IMG/VR virus record: IMGVR_UViG_3300028920_000161
Coordinates: 1 to 36,660 of that record
Source of the DNA: a virus
DNA: 36,660 nucleotides
Strand: one strand, 5' to 3'
Shown in pieces: positions 31,507 through 36,660 of the stretch (within the stretch, counting starts at the first letter, position 1; every line of letters starts with the position of its first letter). Made by a program: the position numbers and the translations under genes. The notes beneath the pieces were generated by a model, which was not told where the DNA came from, did not search any database, and worked only from the letters and a program-made list of their open reading frames with translations.

Positions 31507-33825
31507 ATGGGCATTCTTGACTATTACAGCGGTGACAAGTCTATTACAGCCGGGACAGGTGTAAAAACCTTGAGTGGTATCGTTGACCAATCCGGTAATA
31601 CATTTACCCCAAAAATTGTAATGCTCACAGCTAGTCCGATTAATGCGGATGGAACAGCGGCAGATGCTTATTTCTGTTTTGGTTTTATGGATGAAAACGG
31701 AGTTCAGGCTTGTAACTTTTTTGCGGATGCCGATGGCAGAAGCGGCACTACTAATACCTATAGGGGCCGGGATATTTCAAATGTATTACGATTTGTAAAT
31801 GGAGGTGGAACAGACCAATTTGTTGCGGCTTATTCATCATTCGGTGATGGGTTTGTACAAATCAATGTAACTACCAATGCCTTTGGAGCTATAAGGTTAG
31901 GCATAACCGCAATCGGTGGCGATTGTATAACCGATTGGGATATTGAAAAATATACATTGGAAACCAGTAGCAGTACAACTACAAGAGATTTAGGCTATCA
32001 ACCCGATTTGCTTTTTATAGCTTCCCACATGGGAACTAATAACGATACTACCGAGGGACTTCAAACTATCGGCTTTTTCGGCGGTAGTAATCAAAGATGT
32101 ATTGGAACGTGGTCACAGGATGCCATTTCACTTGGCACGTCCGTATGTAAAAGAGTTATGCGGAATAACAGGGTAATGACTAGACTTGTTGGTACATCTC
32201 AAACGCATAGTTATTTAGCCGCATTTACAGGCACAGGATATACGCTAGAACAAAAAGAAAGCGGGGCAACTGATTACGCATTTGCCGTTATCGCATTGGC
32301 TATACAAACGGATAGCAGAATGGTAACCGCTATTAGCGATATGACAGAACAGGGCAGTACAGGAGAATATGAAAGCACGGCGTATAGTCTTCAACCAGTA
32401 GGGCTTTTCGTTTTTCAGGGCGGGGCAGATACATCATTTAATTCCGTGAATAGTAACTGCCTTTTAAACATTGGAACAGCATCCTCAAAAACAGATACAT
32501 ACTCGCATGGGTATGTATGCGACCACGGAGAAAGTACCACAGATACTTTCAACCATTCCGACAATAACGATTTATTAGTTAGATATAATGCTTCAAAAGT
32601 AGTCCAATGCCGTACACGCTTAGAAAGATTTGAATCTAACAAATTTGTATTAAATGAAATTACGGCGGGAACATCCGGGGTTTTAATTCCATATTTAGCG
32701 TTTTTTGTAAATCCAACATTTCCCGATGATTGGGATAAAAAGGTTAATTTAGCAACAATTGGATATTATGTTAAAAGCGAAATTACAGATTGCCCCTTAA
32801 TGATAACGGAACAACAATTGATTGATGCCGGGGTTGACGCAACATTTTGGGCAAATGTACAGGATGGGGGCGGGGATTTGCGGGCATCATCCGATTCCGC
32901 CGGAACAACCCAATTGCCAATTAAGGTTGATGTTTGTGATGTTGCAAATGAAAAATTGGTTGTTTGGGTAAAAATGCCCACAATATCAACATCCGGCGGG
33001 GATACTTGTTTTTTATGGTATGATGTAGACCAACCGGGAATTTTACAACCCGCAAAGGATGCTACATATGGGGCAGAAAACGTATTTACATTTGCATCCC
33101 CCCAAGTTCGTTATTCGATGAAAGACAAATTTGATGATACAAGTGTAATACCTGATGATACTGCAAATGATAATGATGCAAATAAAAAGGCCGCCGGACA
33201 ACCAACGGAAGTTGGGGTAAGTAGCACAAAATATGGATATGGTCAAGATTTTGACCGTTCAAACAGCGAGTATGCGGCAGGGCCAATTTTAACAGATACT
33301 TCATTTGCTGTTATGATAAATTTTAAAATGAACACGGCAACGAGTGGAACAAGATACAGGATTGCGGGAAGTTTTAATGCATCCGGTTCAGACTATGGTT
33401 GGGGACTTACTAGGGAAGTTAATGATAAATTCCAATTATGGATAAAGGATAATTTGGGTAATAGTTTTATAATATATTCTGATGATACATATACTGACAA
33501 TGATTGGCATAATATAATATTAAGAAGAAATCTAAACGAAATTTCAATGTATATTGATGGCATAAAACAGGCCGATACTGAAGGTTCGAATACAATGACT
33601 GCATCCGGTCAAGGTATAAGATTGGGAATGATTTATACAGCCGTTTCAACATCTAATTTTTTTGATGGTATCATTGACGATTTTATTTTTTGGAATGAAT
33701 ATAATGATATTACTGATAATGTTTCATTAATGTATAGCAATATGATGGTTGATACAAGGCGGATATGGGGGCCATATGGTAGTGGCACATTGCATTACTA
33801 TAAAAATTTATTAGCGGGAAATTAA
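31507..33825 (+). CDS. Mosaic tail fibre / receptor-binding protein with lectin-like domain
   Basis: The gene encodes 772 residues. Residues 1-380 are a beta-rich Gly/Thr/Ser domain with cysteines (e.g. YQPDLLFIASHMGTNND). Residues ~400-520 (DDWDKKVNLATIG, DLRASSDSAGTTQLPIKV, VWVKMPTIS) match the DUF2341 layout. Residues ~580-745 form a LamG/concanavalin-like lectin domain (FAVMINFKMNTATSG, DNDWHNIILRRNLNEISMYI, FFDGIIDDFIFWN). It probably binds a sugar on the host surface. Bases 31507-32640 have a codon and word use unlike the rest of the genome (1 GGCC site), changing near 32650, so the N-terminal part was probably acquired by recombination. Confidence 0.82.
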   Translation: MGILDYYSGDKSITAGTGVKTLSGIVDQSGNTFTPKIVMLTASPINADGTAADAYFCFGFMDENGVQACNFFADADGRSGTTNTYRGRDISNVLRFVNGGGTDQFVAAYSSFGDGFVQINVTTNAFGAIRLGITAIGGDCITDWDIEKYTLETSSSTTTRDLGYQPDLLFIASHMGTNNDTTEGLQTIGFFGGSNQRCIGTWSQDAISLGTSVCKRVMRNNRVMTRLVGTSQTHSYLAAFTGTGYTLEQKESGATDYAFAVIALAIQTDSRMVTAISDMTEQGSTGEYESTAYSLQPVGLFVFQGGADTSFNSVNSNCLLNIGTASSKTDTYSHGYVCDHGESTTDTFNHSDNNDLLVRYNASKVVQCRTRLERFESNKFVLNEITAGTSGVLIPYLAFFVNPTFPDDWDKKVNLATIGYYVKSEITDCPLMITEQQLIDAGVDATFWANVQDGGGDLRASSDSAGTTQLPIKVDVCDVANEKLVVWVKMPTISTSGGDTCFLWYDVDQPGILQPAKDATYGAENVFTFASPQVRYSMKDKFDDTSVIPDDTANDNDANKKAAGQPTEVGVSSTKYGYGQDFDRSNSEYAAGPILTDTSFAVMINFKMNTATSGTRYRIAGSFNASGSDYGWGLTREVNDKFQLWIKDNLGNSFIIYSDDTYTDNDWHNIILRRNLNEISMYIDGIKQADTEGSNTMTASGQGIRLGMIYTAVSTSNFFDGIIDDFIFWNEYNDITDNVSLMYSNMMVDTRRIWGPYGSGTLHYYKNLLAGN

Positions 33826-33836
33826 AGGGGATTACC

Positions 33837-35465
33837 ATGCAGAAAAATGTAGCAAGTCAAAAATGGAGAGTGTTCGCATTTGATAGAACAGACAATTCCC
33901 CAAAAACAGGGGATGCGGCCAATATTACAGCCAAAATATGCAAAGATTGGGGAACAAAGGATGCGGTTACGGATACCAACCCAACCGAAATTGAGGATGG
34001 GTATTATGAATTTGATTTAACCCAATCGGAAACCAATGCCAACAATTTGGATTTATACCCCGAATCATCAACAACCGATATACAAGTAATTGGGGTTCCG
34101 GGCAATTATGTAACAACCGTAATTGCCGGGGCAACCATGGATGCCAATTTGGTTTCCATTGATGGGGAATTAACCAATGGAAATAATGCAACATTATATT
34201 TAAAAGCCTTAGATATTCAAAACGATTCAGGGCCCGGAATTAATGTTGCCGGCACAACATATGGAATAAAAACAGATGCATCCGCCGGGCCGGGGTTATA
34301 CGTTGAAGGCGGCGGGGCCGCAACCGGGGCCGCAACATTTGTGCATGATGGGTTAGCATCCGGGTATGGTATGATAATTCAAAGCGGGGATGGCGGGGCC
34401 GGCCTGGAAATCCGGGGATATGATGGGGATGCCCCAGGTTTAAATATTTATGGGAATGGGGATGGTTCAGGAATTGATATAGCGGCCGGAGCAACCGGCA
34501 ATGGTATTGATATTGATGCAACAGCCGGCAATGGTATTGATATTGATACAGCAGATGGAGAAGGTATTGATGTACGTTCAGCAAATGGAACAGCATTATA
34601 TTGCGAAGGTAATGGAGCGGATGAATCCGGAGCATCATTTGTAACCGGTACAGCCGCATCCGGATATGGAATAACTTGCCAATCCGGGGCCGGCGGGGCC
34701 GCAATGCGATTAAAAGCCTGGGATGGGGGGGGTAATTCCAAGGGATTGGATATTACTGGATATGGAACGGAACCCGCTGTTTCCATGGTTGCGGATGCTG
34801 ATAATGGCCTGGAAATTACTGCCGGTAGTAATGGAACCGGAATAATTATTACAGGGGCCGGAAGTGGAAACGGAATTACAATTACAGCCGGGGCAACCGG
34901 GGATGGAATTGGGGTTTATGCAACAGCCGGGGATGCGGTACTATTACAAGCAAATGATGGGGATGGTTTATACATCCAGGGCGGCACAAATGGCAATGGA
35001 ATATATGCCATTGGAGCCGGAACCGGGGCCGGAATCCATGGAAAAGGCGGAACAACCGGAAATGGTGTAATTTGCGAAAAAGGGGCATCCGGTTCAAAGG
35101 ATATTGATGCGGATGAGATTGATGACATAAAAACAGTTACAGACAACAATAATTCCGGCATAATTGATGCAAATATTGTGCAGATTGATGACCAAACAGA
35201 TGGGGTTACCAATCTGCAAAAGGGTTCTGAAGCGGTTGTTTATTCATCCGCAAAAACCGGTACATTGACAAAATCCGCAATGACTACCAATTTAACGGAA
35301 TTGGATGATGACCATTACAATGGCCTGGTATGTAAATTTATTACCGGGAACCTGGCCGGCCAGGCGGCAGTTGTTTCTGATTATACCGGGGCAACAAAAT
35401 TAATAACATTTGAGGATGATTTAACAGAGGCCCCGGCCAATGGGGACGAATTTGTATTATTGTAA
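33837..35465 (+). CDS. Glycine-rich repeat tail fibre protein
   Basis: The gene encodes 542 residues. N-terminal ~90 residues (WRVFAFDRTDNSPKTGDAAN) look like a short attachment domain. Residues ~130-430 are built of repeated G-x-G-I/L-x-I units (GNGIDIDATAGNGIDIDTAD, SGNGITITAGATGDGIGVYA), which would form a beta-helix or triple-stranded shaft. The end, KSAMTTNLTELDDDHYNGLV then GNLAGQAAVVSDYTGATK, is a domain common at the end of phage structural proteins. It follows the lectin-like fibre gene after 11 bases. Confidence 0.85.
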   Translation: MQKNVASQKWRVFAFDRTDNSPKTGDAANITAKICKDWGTKDAVTDTNPTEIEDGYYEFDLTQSETNANNLDLYPESSTTDIQVIGVPGNYVTTVIAGATMDANLVSIDGELTNGNNATLYLKALDIQNDSGPGINVAGTTYGIKTDASAGPGLYVEGGGAATGAATFVHDGLASGYGMIIQSGDGGAGLEIRGYDGDAPGLNIYGNGDGSGIDIAAGATGNGIDIDATAGNGIDIDTADGEGIDVRSANGTALYCEGNGADESGASFVTGTAASGYGITCQSGAGGAAMRLKAWDGGGNSKGLDITGYGTEPAVSMVADADNGLEITAGSNGTGIIITGAGSGNGITITAGATGDGIGVYATAGDAVLLQANDGDGLYIQGGTNGNGIYAIGAGTGAGIHGKGGTTGNGVICEKGASGSKDIDADEIDDIKTVTDNNNSGIIDANIVQIDDQTDGVTNLQKGSEAVVYSSAKTGTLTKSAMTTNLTELDDDHYNGLVCKFITGNLAGQAAVVSDYTGATKLITFEDDLTEAPANGDEFVLL

Positions 35466-35469
35466 ATTA

Positions 35470-35528
35470 CGGCGGCGGCGGGAAATGAATGTTGTTGAAA
35501 AATGCCATTACCCAACATTTCCCGCTTG
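35470..35528. other. Inverted repeat between fibre and hub genes
   Basis: GCGGGAAATG (35478-35487) is repeated inverted as CATTTCCCGC (35516-35525), ten perfect pairs flanked by GGC and GCC, with a 28-base loop. No T run follows, so it is not a normal terminator. It surrounds a 22-codon frame (35485-35553). Confidence 0.45.
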
Positions 35529-35553
35529 CCGTTCTACATTAATGGATAAATAA
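35485..35553 (+). CDS. Possible 22-residue peptide before the hub gene
   Basis: The ATG at 35485 is preceded by GCGGGAA and opens a frame of 22 codons ending exactly before the hub ATG (35554). The product, MNVVEKCHYPTFPACRSTLM..., has two cysteines (C-H-Y-P...A-C-R-S). It may be a translated leader that couples to the hub gene. Weak evidence: size, and overlap with the hairpin. Confidence 0.3.
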   Translation: MNVVEKCHYPTFPACRSTLMDK

Positions 35554-36660
35554 ATGGCATCAATTACCCAACAATCCAGTTATGCAATCCCACAAAGGAA
35601 GGATGGAAGTTTTGGGGGAAAAGTCGCATCCCCAATTGATTATTATGTTGCAATACAGATTGAAACCAATGCGGCGGCCGGGGATGCCAATATTGGCCTG
35701 TATTATGATTCAGTTGAGGGTAAATATTTTTTCAGATGGGTTACAGGCCGGCCAGGATATGGGCCGGGGCATCCCCCCCTGGGGGAAGTGGATTCCAATT
35801 CATTATGGGCGGAAGGTATAATTACCAGTTTAAAAGGCATATCCCCAATAATCCGGATGATTGATATAATTGTTCATGGTAATTATGGCAGTTTATCCGG
35901 GGCCAGTTTTAAAATCAAAAATACCCCAATTGCCGGAAAATCATTTTGGAAATATGTTGAAGATAATTCCTATTATCTGATTAACCGGAAAGTGAAAATA
36001 TATGTTGTTTTGGATGATTATTTTTACCAGGTATGGGGTGGGGTTGTATCATCAACCGGATATAATGAAACAGTTTATTCAATAGAATGTGAAGATGATT
36101 TTAAAAATTTACATAAAGCATTGCCCCCAACAGAATTAAATTCCAGTTCATTCCCGAATATTGACCCCGAATATATAGGGGATAAAATCCCGGTAACAAT
36201 AGGGAATGTATTGCGCTCAAAATTAATGAATATTACCGGCAAATCAGAAGCAATAACCCTGGGGGCCAATGATTACTGGGATATAAAAGTTACATCCGCA
36301 ACCGCAGTTGATGTTGATTCAACCGACAGGATACGATTGGAGATAAAAACCCCAAATGGAAATTTTCCGGTAAATCATTTCAGGGATACCGGGGAATATT
36401 ATTTAAGGGTTTTAAAAGGCGGAACATTGCAATCCATCCGGGTAATTGATTCAGAAGCAACAACCGGGGCCGCCGGTTCGGAAACTACAAAAATAATATT
36501 GGCAAAAATGTTCAAAGATTTGGATTTTGCAACATTTAATTCTGACCATGTTTATGGTTCTGACCCGGTAACCAATGACTGTTATTTTTTCGAGATAATC
36601 AAAATGGATGTTTATTATTTAACATCCGATAAAGCAATAAATGGTTATCTATTATATTCG
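35554..36660 (+). CDS. Tail hub/tip protein, N-terminal part (continues at 1-2169)
   Basis: The first 369 codons of the gene are here; it has no stop at the window end, and the last 44 codons are the same as the first 44 of the window in the same frame. Whole length ~1047 residues. N-terminal beta domains (SPIDYYVAIQIETNAAAG, ANIGLYYDSVEGKYFFRW) lead to YQVWGGVVSSTGYNETVYSI and ECEDDFKNLHKALPP, a pattern seen in hub domains of long-tailed phages. The start ATG directly follows a TAA (35551-35553), so translation may be coupled to the small frame at 35485. Confidence 0.75.
   Translation, partial: MASITQQSSYAIPQRKDGSFGGKVASPIDYYVAIQIETNAAAGDANIGLYYDSVEGKYFFRWVTGRPGYGPGHPPLGEVDSNSLWAEGIITSLKGISPIIRMIDIIVHGNYGSLSGASFKIKNTPIAGKSFWKYVEDNSYYLINRKVKIYVVLDDYFYQVWGGVVSSTGYNETVYSIECEDDFKNLHKALPPTELNSSSFPNIDPEYIGDKIPVTIGNVLRSKLMNITGKSEAITLGANDYWDIKVTSATAVDVDSTDRIRLEIKTPNGNFPVNHFRDTGEYYLRVLKGGTLQSIRVIDSEATTGAAGSETTKIILAKMFKDLDFATFNSDHVYGSDPVTNDCYFFEIIKMDVYYLTSDKAINGYLLYS
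36529..36660. repeat. Terminal overlap, right copy (circular genome closure)
   Basis: The copy of 1-132 at the right end, with T at 36655 where the left copy has G at 127. See the entry at 1-132. The unit genome is 1-36528. Confidence 0.9.

Noticed and set aside
34240-34704. Tandem repeats in the fibre gene as a CRISPR or DNA repeat array
   Set aside because: Units vary in length and sequence and follow the protein pattern G-x-G-I-x-I; they are protein repeats.
1-36660. tRNA genes, integrase, attachment sites, CRISPR arrays
   Set aside because: I saw no cloverleaf, no tyrosine or serine recombinase motif and no regular spaced repeat while reading. A tRNA scan would be needed to exclude tRNAs fully.

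Overview
The window is one complete phage genome in circular form. Its last 132 bases (36529-36660) repeat its first 132 (1-132) with one mismatch, and the tail gene that starts at 35554 runs in frame through the window end into 1-2169, so the unit genome is about 36,528 bp. The head genes are of the Mu/DUF935 type (portal, MuF, gpI-like protease, gpG-like protein, gp36/gp37-like connectors). They are joined to a tail tape measure and a frameshifted tail chaperone pair, which indicates a siphovirus with a long tail. I see no integrase, transposase or tRNA gene. The host is unknown. Two lipoprotein genes and the Mu-type head make a Gram-negative host likely, but that is inference.

Layout. 1-2499 is the end of the late tail operon, closed by a clear intrinsic terminator at 2525-2552. 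2579-13100 is the rightward early/middle region. It holds promoter-like sites, small zinc-ribbon and HTH proteins, an ERF annealing protein and SSB, a QueD plus TGT-like (DpdA-like) pair that suggests 7-deazaguanine DNA modification, a DUF1376-type replication protein with a DnaC-like loader, a DnaQ-like exonuclease, a Lar-like protein, an HNH nuclease, and a possible lysis group (DUF5675 between two tiny membrane proteins). 13105-20483 holds TerL, portal, a MuF-metalloprotease fusion, a glycosyltransferase, gpG-like and Mor-like genes. 20421-21273 is the only leftward block: three overlapping genes, the first a likely small terminase. 21430-25662 holds protease, nested scaffold, decoration, capsid and connectors. 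25675-36660 holds the tail genes: tube, chaperones with a textbook -1 frameshift signal, tape measure, tip, membrane protein, two fibre/receptor proteins and a 1047-residue hub.

Genes are packed tightly. Many overlap as ATGA or TAATG, so translational coupling is probably widespread. The DNA is AT-rich yet full of GGCC, CCGG and GGGG words. A few patches, chiefly 31507-32640 and 8036-8260, lack this style and look recently acquired.
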